Below, in pieces: positions 1 to 7,537 of a stretch of DNA of 21,555 nucleotides. The stretch covers positions 1 through 21,555 of the forward strand of contig CAYJJK010000041.1 of NCBI GenBank assembly GCA_964370445.1, given 5' to 3'. Both the position numbers and the translations under genes were made by a program. Below the pieces are notes generated by a model. It saw nothing but the letters and a program-made list of their open reading frames with translations. It did no database searches and was not told the origin of the DNA. Each line of letters opens with the position of its first letter. The stretch's first letter is position 1. Origin of the DNA: JAAYCI01 sp964370445 (GTDB lineage Bacteria > Bacillota > Clostridia > Oscillospirales > Ruminococcaceae).

Positions 1-15
1 CTTTATTTAGAGATT

Positions 16-44
16 AAAAGACTGGCCAAATTGGCTGGTCTTTT
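16..44. terminator. Hairpin with A/T flanks, probable terminator of the gene upstream of the window
   Basis: The arms AAAAGACTGGCC and the complementary TTGGCTGGTCTTTT pair over about 12 bp with two G-U wobbles around a short loop. The A-run before and T-run after allow it to work on either strand. It sits between the unseen upstream gene and the MATE transporter gene. Confidence 0.6.
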
Positions 45-72
45 CGTTACTTATTTATTTTAATGAGAATCT

Positions 73-1437
73 GTGAAAAAACAAGTAGTACTTGAAAACA
101 AGCTGGGCACTATGCCCATAGGCCGCTTATTGCCCGCCATTTCGTTGCCCATTGTGTTAAGCATGCTGGTGCAAGCTTTGTATATTATTGTAGATAGCAT
201 CTTTGTGGCTCAAATGGGCGAGGCTGCCCTAACGGCCGTTAGCCTTGTTTTTCCTGTTCAAAACCTGATGATTGCTGTGGCAGTGGGCACGGCCGTAGGC
301 ATAAACAGTTTGCTTTCTCGGCGCCTAGGCGAGGATAATTTTGAGGCCGCCAACCCCGCTGCCATGAACGGCATCTTTTTATCAGCAGTGAGCTGGGTTC
401 TTACTGTAGTGGTAGGGCTACTGTTTTCTGTTCCGTTCTTTGCCGGCTATGCCGATACCGACCCTACCATCGCATCCATGGGAGCCTCCTATATGCGTGT
501 AGTCATGGTGGGCTCCATCGGGCTGTTTTCTGCCGTCACGTTCGAGCGGCTTTTGCAATCGACCGGACGCACAGTTTTCTCTATGATTTCGCAGATGACA
601 GGCGCAGTTGTCAATATTGTTTTACACCCCATTTTGATTTTTGGGTTGTTTGGTTTTCCGGAGCTTGGGGTTACCGGTGCTGCTTTAGCCACAGTGATCG
701 GCCAGCTTCTTAGCATGGTATTGGCAATTGTGTTTAACCTTGTATACAACAAAGAGCTACGCTTTCGCTTTCTTGAGTATCGACCAAACTTTACCTGCAT
801 TAAGCAAATTTATGCCGTGGGCATCCCCACCATTTTAATGCAGTCTATTGGCAGTGTGATGGTGTTTTTCCTTAATGAAATTCTCATTGGCTTTGGCACG
901 GTGCCTGTATCGGTGTTTGGCATCTACTTTAAACTGCAAAGCTTTTGTGTTTTGCCGGTTTTAGGCTTTAACAATGGGTCGGTTTCTATTTTCGCTTACA
1001 ACTACGGCGCACGCAAACCAAAACGCATTTTGCAAGCGCTTCGCCTCACTGTTATCATTTCGATATTAATTATGGCTGTGGGCATGTTGTTATTTTGGCT
1101 TATCCCCGAACAACTTCTATTTCTATTCGATGCACAAGCAGAGATGCTGGCCATTGGGGTTCCCGCCATGCGCATCATTAGCCTCAGCTTTCCGCTGGTT
1201 GCAGTATCCATCACGCTATCCAGTTTATTTCAAGCTTTGGGGAAAGGCAGCTACAGTCTTGTGATGTCTGTTGTCCGACAATTGGTTTTCCTCATCCCAT
1301 CAGCATATATTTTGGCAAATATTGGCGGTTTAAATGCTTTGTGGTTCGCCTTTCCACTTTCAGAAGTTGCTGCTATCGTCCTTGCAGTGTTATACTATCG
1401 CCGTACTTATAAGCTGGAAATCCATCCACTCTATTAA
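73..1437 (+). CDS. MATE family multidrug efflux transporter
   Basis: A 454-residue integral membrane protein of the multi-antimicrobial extrusion (MATE) family. These export cationic drugs and metabolites across the cytoplasmic membrane using a sodium or proton gradient. The N-terminus (LGTMPIGRLL, then ISLPIVLSMLVQALYIIVDS near residues 23-42) is the typical MATE opening, and the pattern recurs near residue 245 (AVGIPTILMQS), as expected for two six-helix halves. Length is normal for the family. The start is a GTG directly after an in-frame TGA (64-66); no upstream start is possible, and the ribosome binding site is weak. It is monocistronic, has no evident link to the flagellar genes, and its substrate cannot be told from sequence. 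Confidence 0.9.
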   Translation: MKKQVVLENKLGTMPIGRLLPAISLPIVLSMLVQALYIIVDSIFVAQMGEAALTAVSLVFPVQNLMIAVAVGTAVGINSLLSRRLGEDNFEAANPAAMNGIFLSAVSWVLTVVVGLLFSVPFFAGYADTDPTIASMGASYMRVVMVGSIGLFSAVTFERLLQSTGRTVFSMISQMTGAVVNIVLHPILIFGLFGFPELGVTGAALATVIGQLLSMVLAIVFNLVYNKELRFRFLEYRPNFTCIKQIYAVGIPTILMQSIGSVMVFFLNEILIGFGTVPVSVFGIYFKLQSFCVLPVLGFNNGSVSIFAYNYGARKPKRILQALRLTVIISILIMAVGMLLFWLIPEQLLFLFDAQAEMLAIGVPAMRIISLSFPLVAVSITLSSLFQALGKGSYSLVMSVVRQLVFLIPSAYILANIGGLNALWFAFPLSEVAAIVLAVLYYRRTYKLEIHPLY

Positions 1438-1440
1438 AAA

Positions 1441-1575
1441 GCCGCAAAAATACCGCTGTGCTATTTTGTGCACAGCGGTTAGCGTGTCAAAAAAGTACAG
1501 GGCGGCAAGAAAGTGCCAAGTGCTAGGAAGCAAAAAATGCCGCAAAAATACCTATATACAATATACAGCGGCCGC
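1441..1575. repeat. Two diverged copies of a small hairpin-forming repeat
   Basis: The 14-mer GCCGCAAAAATACC occurs at 1441-1454 and again at 1539-1552, and each copy is followed by ACAGCGG (1472-1478 and about 1565-1571). The part between differs: the first copy forms a perfect 10-bp stem (1452-1479), the second a GCCGC/GCGGC stem. This looks like two degenerate copies of an intergenic repeat. No coding sequence is supported between 1438 and 1662. Confidence 0.5.
1452..1479 (-). terminator. Probable intrinsic terminator for the parA-comFB operon
   Basis: A perfect 10-bp stem, ACCGCTGTGC with GCACAGCGGT, encloses an 8-nt loop. Read on the minus strand it is followed by ATTTTTGC, a usable U-tract. 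It lies about 180 nt downstream of the ComFB-domain gene. On the plus strand no T-run follows, so it would terminate the MATE transcript poorly. Confidence 0.5.
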
Positions 1576-1662
1576 ATCGTTTCACATCGAACAACACAAA
1601 CGCAGTTGACGCTTTATGGATAGCCCTGGCTAATCTACTATTTTATGCACAACACGTTTTCT

Positions 1663-2301
1663 CTATCGTTCATGACGGGGTTTGTTTTTTACCAAAAACA
1701 AAGCGTTCATCAAGGCCTCCACCACCTCGGAGGTTAAAACGCGTACTTCTGGTTGAACCGAATCCAAGTGGTTGCTGGCAACATAACGCACAGGCGCTTT
1801 GTTTAACGTAAGCGCCATAACATCATCTTGACATCTCTCACAAGGGCACCCATCTATTTTTTCTCGATAAAATGCATAGTATTGATGTGTCAATAATTCA
1901 GATACATTTACCGGCAGCGGAACATCTCCCCTGTTGTGCTCCTGCTCTGCTACTCCTTGTGGTAGCACTTCCACCGGTGGCGCTTGCACCTCGATCTGTG
2001 CCATTTCGGCTTCCAACGGTGGCGCCTGCACCTCGGCCTGTGCCATTTCGGCTTCCACCGGTGGCGCTTGCACCTCGGNNNNNNNNNNNNNNNNNNNNNN
2101 NNNNNNNNNNNNNNNNNNNNNNNNNNNNNNNNNNNNNNNNNNNNNNNNNNNNNNNNNNNNNNNNNNNNNNNNNNNNNNCTGTGCCATTTCGGCTTCCACC
2201 GGTGGCGCTTGCACCTCGGTCTGTGCCATTTCAGCACGCCTGGCAGACGGCATAATTTTCTGAAACATTTTTTCTTTGTCTAGCTCTCCCTTGTTCGACA
2301 T
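1663..2301 (-). CDS. ComFB-domain protein with a 14-residue tandem-repeat linker
   Basis: The C-terminal ~75 residues match the ComFB (late competence development) family: a CPCERC cysteine cluster, then DDVMALTLN and APVRYV. As I recall, B. subtilis ComFB binds zinc and cyanobacterial ComFB proteins have been reported as c-di-GMP receptors; binding here is untested. The ATG at 2301 is chosen because an upstream frame to 2436 only reads back through parA; the resulting overlap with parA is 22 bp, implying translational coupling. After a basic N-terminus (DKEKMFQKIMPSARR) comes a Glu/Pro/Ala linker of repeats (AEMAQxEVQAPPxE), interrupted by a 100-N gap, so true length is unknown. The protein lacks an obvious DNA-binding domain, unlike the ParB usually found beside ParA. 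Confidence 0.75.
   Translation of the reverse strand: MSNKGELDKEKMFQKIMPSARRAEMAQTEVQAPPVEAEMAQXXXXXXXXXXXXXXXXXXXXXXXXXXXXXXXXXXEVQAPPVEAEMAQAEVQAPPLEAEMAQIEVQAPPVEVLPQGVAEQEHNRGDVPLPVNVSELLTHQYYAFYREKIDGCPCERCQDDVMALTLNKAPVRYVASNHLDSVQPEVRVLTSEVVEALMNALFLVKNKPRHER
1969..2235 (-). repeat. 42-bp in-frame tandem repeat array in the ComFB-domain gene
   Basis: Each 42-bp unit encodes AEMAQ[T/A/I]EVQAPP[V/L]E. Counting only real bases (1969-2078 and 2179-2235, 167 nt), the array is one base short of exactly four units, so the phase on both sides of the N run is intact. The units are nearly identical, which implies recent expansion and explains an assembly break. Variation falls in the sixth residue (T, A, I) and once in V/L. 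Confidence 0.93.
2079..2178. other. 100-N assembly gap inside the tandem repeat
   Basis: Exactly 100 Ns, the usual placeholder for a gap of unknown size. Repeat phase requires the missing length to be 42k+1 bases, which 100 is not. The reading frame survives only because 100 and 42k+1 both leave remainder 1 when divided by 3. Confidence 0.95.
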
Positions 2302-3062
2302 CTGTCTGCCTCCCGATAAATAATTTCGTCTGCCACAGCCAAATAGTCTTTTACCGCAATGTTTCGTGGTGCATGACGTATGATATCTTTTTGCAAGGCC
2401 TGCGCTTCCGTTAAACTTACACTGTTGCGAATACAAGTGTGAAACAAAGGAATACCAAGTTCACTAGAGATCATCTCTGCCGTTCCGTGCACCTCGGTTG
2501 CCAATACCGTTCTTGGAGCAAAACGTGTAAGCAGCATCCCCTCATAACGCAAGGATGGGTTGCAATATTGCTGAACATAGCTCACTGTTTCGTACAGCTG
2601 GGTAATTCCCTGTAAGCTAAACACATCACTAAGCATTGGCACAATCACACTATCTGATGCTGTGAATGCATTGATGGTGAGCACACTAAGCGCAGGTGGT
2701 GTGTCGATTAAAATGTAATCGTAATCATCTTTTATTCCTTGCACAGCTTTGGATAGCAAATATTCGCGTCCTTCACCTGTAAACTCTAATTCAACAGAAG
2801 AAAGTAAAATATTGGCCGGGATTACATCGGCCACCTCGGTAAACTGCAATGCATCTCGTGGCGATACCTCCCCTTTTAACACTTCGTAGGTGCCCACCAC
2901 GCCTTCACCCTCCGCCCCAAGGCTAAAGGTGAGATTGCCTTGGGGGTCCATATCGATGGCCAATACCGTTTTACCCCGCTTTTTTAGTGCGGCCGAAAGT
3001 GCACCAACCGTCGTGGTTTTCCCCACACCACCTTTTTGATTTGAAACGGAAATTATACTCAT
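2280..3062 (-). CDS. ParA/Soj-family partitioning ATPase
   Basis: A 260-residue deviant-Walker ATPase. Walker A is KGGVGKTT (residues 10-17), the A' region is AIDMDPQGN (35-43), and Walker B is YILIDTPP (116-123). Such proteins dimerise on ATP, bind nonspecific DNA or membrane, and position chromosomes, plasmids or protein cargo. The ATG at 3062 is chosen over a TTG at 3089 because AAGGGAAGG lies just upstream and the family starts at MSIISVSNQKGG. The gene is first in a minus-strand operon with the ComFB-domain gene, divergent from flgM. No ParB is present, so chromosome partitioning is not the obvious role; positioning of a flagellum- or signalling-related cargo is an inference. Confidence 0.9.
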   Translation of the reverse strand: MSIISVSNQKGGVGKTTTVGALSAALKKRGKTVLAIDMDPQGNLTFSLGAEGEGVVGTYEVLKGEVSPRDALQFTEVADVIPANILLSSVELEFTGEGREYLLSKAVQGIKDDYDYILIDTPPALSVLTINAFTASDSVIVPMLSDVFSLQGITQLYETVSYVQQYCNPSLRYEGMLLTRFAPRTVLATEVHGTAEMISSELGIPLFHTCIRNSVSLTEAQALQKDIIRHAPRNIAVKDYLAVADEIIYREADRCRTRES

Positions 3063-3113
3063 GACTGCCTTCCCTTCGGGGTTATCCAATTCTTTTTTAT
3101 TTCATCCTACTTT

Positions 3114-3143
3114 ATCATAAATGTTTTGTTGTGTAAAATTCAA
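3114..3143 (-). promoter_or_regulatory. Putative SigA promoter of the parA-comFB operon
   Basis: On the minus strand TTGAAT (3143-3138), an 18-bp spacer, and TATGAT (3119-3114) lie about 50 nt upstream of the parA start. The octamer TGTGTAAA occurs at 3130-3137, overlapping the spacer edge, and again at 3153-3160, a possible operator pair. Confidence 0.5.
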
Positions 3144-3250
3144 GCGTTTTTCTGTGTAAACTGCATCCTTCACCAAAAAATACAATGCAGGCCTATTTTA
3201 CCAACACAATCCATTTTGTAACTATTTTGTAATCTTTTTCTTCTTTAGTT

Positions 3251-3278
3251 TTGTAAATTTATTACGAATTACTAATAC
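3251..3278 (+). promoter_or_regulatory. Putative SigA-type promoter of the flgM operon
   Basis: TTGTAA (3251-3256), a 16-bp spacer and TAATAC (3273-3278) lie about 60 nt before flgM. The octamer TTTTGTAA occurs three times just here (3214, 3225, 3249). I see no SigD-type GCCGATAT box in this region. The intergenic stretch 3063-3336 contains no gene. Confidence 0.35.
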
Positions 3279-3336
3279 AGAGGGATAACAGACGATTTTG
3301 CTCTTTTATCCTGTGTTCTTTTGGGAGGTATATACG

Positions 3337-3645
3337 ATGAAGATTCAATCAAGCGCAGGCTTTCAGTCCTACAAAAACTACATATCAGAGCTAAAAAGCA
3401 ACGATACCCCTAGTTTAAAAGGCAAAGATGGGCAGGCTTCACTTGCACAAAACACAGATACGGTCAGCTTTAGCGGGTCGGCTGCGGCACAGGCAGAAAT
3501 CGGCCGTATTTCTTCACGCGTTGCCAGCGAAGTAGAGCATACTGCAAGGGAAGAGCGACTTTCCCAGCTTTCAGAATCTATCGCACAGGGTAGTTATTTT
3601 ATCAGTAGCGACGCATTGGCTTCTTCCATTTTAGGTGAGGCGTAA
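3337..3645 (+). CDS. flgM: Anti-sigma-28 factor FlgM
   Basis: A 102-residue FlgM homologue. FlgM binds SigD/FliA in the cytoplasm and is relieved or secreted when hook and basal body are complete, which delays late gene expression. The N-terminal 40 residues are polar and disordered-looking. DTVSFSG (41-47) and the helical C-terminus (RLSQLSESIAQGSYFISSDA) match the sigma-binding half of the family. The ATG at 3337 follows TTGGGAGGT at good spacing; an upstream in-frame start at 3298 would add 13 hydrophobic residues and lacks a ribosome site. It is first in the flgM-flgN-flgK-flgL series, as in B. subtilis. Confidence 0.88.
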   Translation: MKIQSSAGFQSYKNYISELKSNDTPSLKGKDGQASLAQNTDTVSFSGSAAAQAEIGRISSRVASEVEHTAREERLSQLSESIAQGSYFISSDALASSILGEA

Positions 3646-3696
3646 GCACAAAACTGTGCCCTTGAGCAATATCATCAAGAAAGCGGAGGAAACAGC

Positions 3697-4191
3697 ATGG
3701 CGATATCTCCTATAGAAAAAGAATATTTTGCCTTCATGGGGGAGTATTCCACATTTTTACAGAAAATGCTACAGGATGAGCAAAACAAACTTTCAGCTTT
3801 ACAAAGCAAAGAGCTTGCCAATATCGAGCAAAGCATCGTTGTTTCGCAGGCAAACGCAAAAAAGCTGGAAAACTATGAAGCAAAGCGCCTTACTTTGCAA
3901 AGCAAGGCAGGCTATGGAGAACTTACCTTTCGTGAAATTCTAGACAGGCAAGAAAATGAAGAATCTCGAGTTTTACGCCCTATATATGATTCTTTTGAGC
4001 GCAACGTGCGTGAGATTCGATTTTTTAACAATAAGTCCATGGCGGTGGCAAAAGACAACATGCAATCGATAAACCCTGCCGCTGTATTACCAAATACCAC
4101 CACCGGCGAAAAACCAAAAGGTAGTGACACTTATGCGCGTTTAGCGCAAGATATGGATGATTCCAGCGGCCTTTTGCAAACCAAAGTTTAA
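3697..4191 (+). CDS. flgN: FlgN-type flagellar export chaperone
   Basis: A 164-residue, mostly helical, charged protein of the FlgN family. FlgN keeps the hook-filament junction proteins FlgK and FlgL soluble and delivers them to the export gate. The identification rests on size, coiled-coil character (residues ~15-115) and position directly between flgM and flgK. Sequence identity with known FlgN is low, as is usual. The start follows GCGGAGGAA at good spacing, and the gap to flgK is only 20 nt, consistent with one operon. Confidence 0.82.
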   Translation: MAISPIEKEYFAFMGEYSTFLQKMLQDEQNKLSALQSKELANIEQSIVVSQANAKKLENYEAKRLTLQSKAGYGELTFREILDRQENEESRVLRPIYDSFERNVREIRFFNNKSMAVAKDNMQSINPAAVLPNTTTGEKPKGSDTYARLAQDMDDSSGLLQTKV

Positions 4192-4211
4192 CATCATGGA
4201 GGATACATCAT

Positions 4212-5720
4212 ATGAGACCAACATTCATGGGCTTTGAAACCGCAACACGCGGTATGATGACACAACAAAAGTCATTGGATATAGTATCACATAACTTAAG
4301 CAACGTTGGCACCACCGGATACACGCGTCAAAGAGCCGACCATGTGTCTTTAAATCTAGACATGCGCTATAGTCAATTTGCCCAAAACTCCACCTCCTTT
4401 GCAGGACAGGGTGTTGCTGTATATGGTGTTTCCCAAATCCGTGACCCTTTTTTGGACAAACGCTTTCGCGAAGAATATGCTGATGTAGGTTATCACGATA
4501 TAATGACCAATATTCTAACCGATGTGAGCGGTGCCATCGATGAAATTTCACCGGCTGTGATGACACAAGCAATGATGAACTTTGAAACAGCGTGGAATGA
4601 GCTGCTTCAAAAACCGGGTGAAACCACCAACGCCGCCAATATTTTGGCAAATGCAGAGCAAATTGTTTCTATCTTTCACCAAATGTCGCAAAAGCTGGAC
4701 AATGTGTGGGAGCAACACAGTGCCACCGTACAACAGGAAGTGAACGATGTCAACGCCATCTTGCAAAGCATTGCCATGCTGAACGATGAAATCTCCAAAG
4801 AGATTTTTAACAGCATTGATGTGGGCAATATGAACTATCAACCGCTGGAACTGCTAGACCAACGTAACGTGCTTTTGGACCAATTGTCTTACTATGGAGA
4901 CATCACCTACCAGGAAGAAGACAATGGCATGGTGACAGTTTCTTTAGGCGGAATGGAAGTGGTGAGTGGCAATGAGTTTGAAACCCTAGCCTACGACACG
5001 GTTGAGGTGGATGAAGGCTACCCCACGGTGCGTATTTTTTGGAATGATTCGGGCCAGGATGTCAACTTTACCACTGGTTCTTTGCGCGGCTATATAGACG
5101 CACTAAACGGACGCGGTGTGCATACCATCAATGAGGACAATTCAAACTATTCACAAGGCATCCTCTACTACAAACAAAAAATCGATAATTTCGCAGTTAC
5201 CTTTGCCGAAGAATTTAACAACGTGATTGCCATTGAAGGTACCGATCCCACTCAATACAAAACCATGTTTACCTTCGAAAACGACAACAACGAAAATGCC
5301 GCTACCATCCGCATTAACAGCGAGTGGTCTGCAAATTCCTCATATATTATAGAAGATGTTCAAGACAAGTTGGTGAACGGTGGCGACGATAATAGTTTTG
5401 CCGCAAAAGTGTATCAGCTTTTCCAAAACGATATGGAGTTTGGTGAATTTACCGGCACAATGCAAGAGTACATTCAATTTTATTCCACCACAAAGCTAGG
5501 CAACGACATTGCCTACAACGAAACACGTTTAGACGCAGTATTTACAGTTTCGAACGATTTGCTCGATCAAATACAAAGCATTTCCGGCGTGAGCATGGAC
5601 GAAGAAGGTGTGGACATGATGATGTACCAAAAAGCGTATGACGCTGTGGCTCGTGTATTCACCACTTTAGACGAAATGCTGGATAAATTGATTAACGGCA
5701 CCGGAGTGGTGGGGCGGTAA
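4212..5720 (+). CDS. flgK: Flagellar hook-associated protein 1 FlgK
   Basis: A 502-residue FlgK, the first junction protein between hook and filament, exported through the flagellar type III system. The N-terminus (FMGFETATRGMMTQQKSLDI, then HNLSNVGTTGYTRQR) is the rod/hook-family signature shared with FlgB, FlgC and FlgE. The C-terminal ~45 residues (SGVSMDEEGVDMMMYQKAYD) are the conserved D0 helix. The middle is variable and acidic. Length is close to the B. subtilis protein. ATGGAGGATA precedes the ATG, and flgL follows after 51 nt. Confidence 0.95.
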   Translation: MRPTFMGFETATRGMMTQQKSLDIVSHNLSNVGTTGYTRQRADHVSLNLDMRYSQFAQNSTSFAGQGVAVYGVSQIRDPFLDKRFREEYADVGYHDIMTNILTDVSGAIDEISPAVMTQAMMNFETAWNELLQKPGETTNAANILANAEQIVSIFHQMSQKLDNVWEQHSATVQQEVNDVNAILQSIAMLNDEISKEIFNSIDVGNMNYQPLELLDQRNVLLDQLSYYGDITYQEEDNGMVTVSLGGMEVVSGNEFETLAYDTVEVDEGYPTVRIFWNDSGQDVNFTTGSLRGYIDALNGRGVHTINEDNSNYSQGILYYKQKIDNFAVTFAEEFNNVIAIEGTDPTQYKTMFTFENDNNENAATIRINSEWSANSSYIIEDVQDKLVNGGDDNSFAAKVYQLFQNDMEFGEFTGTMQEYIQFYSTTKLGNDIAYNETRLDAVFTVSNDLLDQIQSISGVSMDEEGVDMMMYQKAYDAVARVFTTLDEMLDKLINGTGVVGR

Positions 5721-5771
5721 ATTTCATTTTTTCCTACCTTATTCCTTAAATAATCTACGGAGGATACCTTT

Positions 5772-6803
5772 ATGCGCATTACACACCAGTCTATGACTCG
5801 CAATTATCTCAGTCGGATGAACCGCAATTTAAATCAACTGAATGATTCAAACAATAAAATGAGTAGCGGGCGCGCCTTTAGCAAAAGTTACGAGGACGTG
5901 ACAGATGCCACTAAGGCTTTGCGCACGCGCGTTTTAATAGACGACAACATCCGTTATCAAACCACGGTAGAGGAAGCTCAAGGCCGTGCAGATTCAGCCG
6001 AGGACGGCCTTCGCACAACAGTAGGCCTTGTAACACGTGCTCAAGAGCTTGTAATTCAAAGCCTAAACGGCACCATTTCAGAGGAGGATCGCAGCAAAAT
6101 TGCCGCCGAAGTGGAAAGCCTGCAATCAGAGGTTTTCCAAATCATGAACAGTTCTTATAGCGACAGCTTTTTATTCGCCGCTTCCGGCGGGGCAGAACCC
6201 CACAGTGCACCATTTGAAATTGCGGGAGGACAGTTGCAGTTTAACGGCACCAGCGTAGATGGAATGGTGGCCGGAACAAATGGCTCCATTTTGTATGATT
6301 ATAATGACGGTGCAGGCCTTGTACCCATTCAATACAACACGCCAAATTATATTGATATCGGCTTTGGTTATCGGGATGACGGAGGCCAAGTAGACCCGAA
6401 CACAGCCTTTTTAGACACCTTTTCCGGAGTGGAAAGCTTTGGGTTTGGCACGGATGCAAACGGAATGCCAATGAATGTATGGAGCTTATTTGGTGACATT
6501 GCAACAAACTTGCGCAGCAGCAACATGGACAGGCTTGAGGACAACTTAGACGCATTGCCCATTGCTACAGATAAACTTCTGGTTGCCATCACCGAGATTG
6601 GTGCACGCACTTCTTTGCTAGAAAACACCGCCAGCCGATTGGAAAACGAATACGTCAACCTTTCGGAAAACCAAAACAACTTAGAGTTTATTGATGTTGC
6701 CGAAGAGATGATGTACAATAAAACCTATGAAAGAAGCTGGATGATTACCCTGCAATTGGGCAGCAAAATTTTGCCGGAGACATTGTTTAACTTCTTGAGA
6801 TAG
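5772..6803 (+). CDS. flgL: Flagellar hook-associated protein 3 FlgL
   Basis: A 343-residue flagellin-like junction protein that links FlgK to the first flagellin ring. The N-terminal D0/D1 helices (MRITHQSMTRNYLSRMNRNL, then NDSNNKMSSGR) and the C-terminal helix (FIDVAEEMMYNKTYERSWMI) are characteristic. The middle (residues ~130-250) is a variable beta domain that makes it somewhat longer than the B. subtilis protein. A strong CGGAGGATA lies before the ATG. It is the last of the flgM-flgN-flgK-flgL set; 87 nt separate it from the DUF6470 gene. Confidence 0.94.
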   Translation: MRITHQSMTRNYLSRMNRNLNQLNDSNNKMSSGRAFSKSYEDVTDATKALRTRVLIDDNIRYQTTVEEAQGRADSAEDGLRTTVGLVTRAQELVIQSLNGTISEEDRSKIAAEVESLQSEVFQIMNSSYSDSFLFAASGGAEPHSAPFEIAGGQLQFNGTSVDGMVAGTNGSILYDYNDGAGLVPIQYNTPNYIDIGFGYRDDGGQVDPNTAFLDTFSGVESFGFGTDANGMPMNVWSLFGDIATNLRSSNMDRLEDNLDALPIATDKLLVAITEIGARTSLLENTASRLENEYVNLSENQNNLEFIDVAEEMMYNKTYERSWMITLQLGSKILPETLFNFLR

Positions 6804-6840
6804 AAACGCTTTAAGCATAAGATATTTTTTTAAAGAAAGG

Positions 6841-6862
6841 CACAATAATCACAACTATTGTG
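6841..6862. repeat. Perfect 7-bp inverted repeat in the leader of the DUF6470 gene
   Basis: CACAATA and TATTGTG flank an 8-nt loop, about 12 nt before the ribosome binding site AAGGGGTG. No T-run follows, so it is not a terminator; it could be an RNA stem or a protein-binding site. It is short and could be chance. Confidence 0.35.
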
Positions 6863-6890
6863 AATGATTGACAAGGGGTGAGTTGATACG

Positions 6891-7484
6891 ATGAAACCGT
6901 TGTTGCAAATAACCACTGTTCCCGCACAGTACGAGTATCAGATTGAGCGGGCCCGGCTAGAGCTAAGCCAGCCCATGCCACAAGTGGAACGCGTTACACA
7001 GCGGGCGTCTTTGAACATGCGTCAGGAAAGTGGACGCCTTGAGATGAATTCTGTTCGCAGGCGCAGTGACATGGGCTTTAAAGGTGTGGTAGAAGGCGCA
7101 GAGGACGAGGCTGCAAAGGGATTTGACGTGGGCCAAGATGCAACTGCTACCTATGCCGAAATCGGAAATCAGCTGGCAAAAATTTCTCAAAATACCAACA
7201 TCCCAGATACCCTATGGGGACAAAGTTCACTGCACAATAAAGGGGAATTGGTTTTGATGCCCTTATCCCCGGTAGAAATCCAGTATGTTCCTGCCAAGGT
7301 GCACACAAGCTATAACCCCGGAAGCATTCGTGCCGACTGGAACATCAACAAAGCACAGCTAGATTTTGTGCCGGGTTCTTTTTCCCTTGTTTTTTCGCAG
7401 CATGCATCCATCAATTTTGAGTATATTGGTGGCTTTAACTATGTGCCACCCAGTGCAGCCCCGGATTTCGAAGCAAATGCATAA
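6891..7484 (+). CDS. DUF6470 (YviE-like) protein of the flagellar locus
   Basis: A 197-residue protein that fits DUF6470/YviE by content and by exact position: flgL, yviE, fliW and csrA are in this order in B. subtilis. It opens with MKPLLQITTVPAQYEYQIER, has a basic middle with repeated Met/Arg (residues ~40-65), and ends with a beta-rich half (IEYV-like strands, PGSIRADWN near 140-150, YIGGFNYVPP near the end). No signal peptide or membrane segment is visible. Function is not established; the constant context suggests an accessory role in flagellar assembly or its regulation. AAGGGGTGAG precedes the ATG. Confidence 0.75.
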   Translation: MKPLLQITTVPAQYEYQIERARLELSQPMPQVERVTQRASLNMRQESGRLEMNSVRRRSDMGFKGVVEGAEDEAAKGFDVGQDATATYAEIGNQLAKISQNTNIPDTLWGQSSLHNKGELVLMPLSPVEIQYVPAKVHTSYNPGSIRADWNINKAQLDFVPGSFSLVFSQHASINFEYIGGFNYVPPSAAPDFEANA

Positions 7485-7537
7485 CACAGAATATACAAAA
7501 ACCAATCCATTAATTTTAAAAATACTACCTTCACACA

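Noticed and set aside
1334..1609. 91-residue plus-strand open frame after the MATE gene
   Set aside because: It begins inside the MATE gene in another frame, crosses the hairpin repeats and has no family resemblance.
1969..2235. CRISPR array
   Set aside because: Units are contiguous 42-bp tandem coding repeats without unique spacers and lie inside a gene.
1872..2283. Overlapping plus-strand and other-frame open frames of 95-127 residues across the 42-bp repeat
   Set aside because: A repeat whose period is a multiple of three keeps several frames open; these frames have low-complexity content, no ribosome site, and include the N gap. The minus-strand ComFB frame alone has a recognisable domain.
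3063..3089. Upstream TTG start for parA adding nine residues
   Set aside because: AAGGGAAGG sits inside that extension and points to the ATG at 3062, where the family normally begins.
4225..4841. Minus-strand frames of 97-141 residues within flgK and similar shadows in fliD, fliF, fliG and fliH
   Set aside because: They lie opposite well-identified genes, show no family features and lack ribosome binding sites.
6355..6363. Minus-strand GCCGATAT within flgL
   Set aside because: Coding sequence with no minus-strand gene downstream to be driven.
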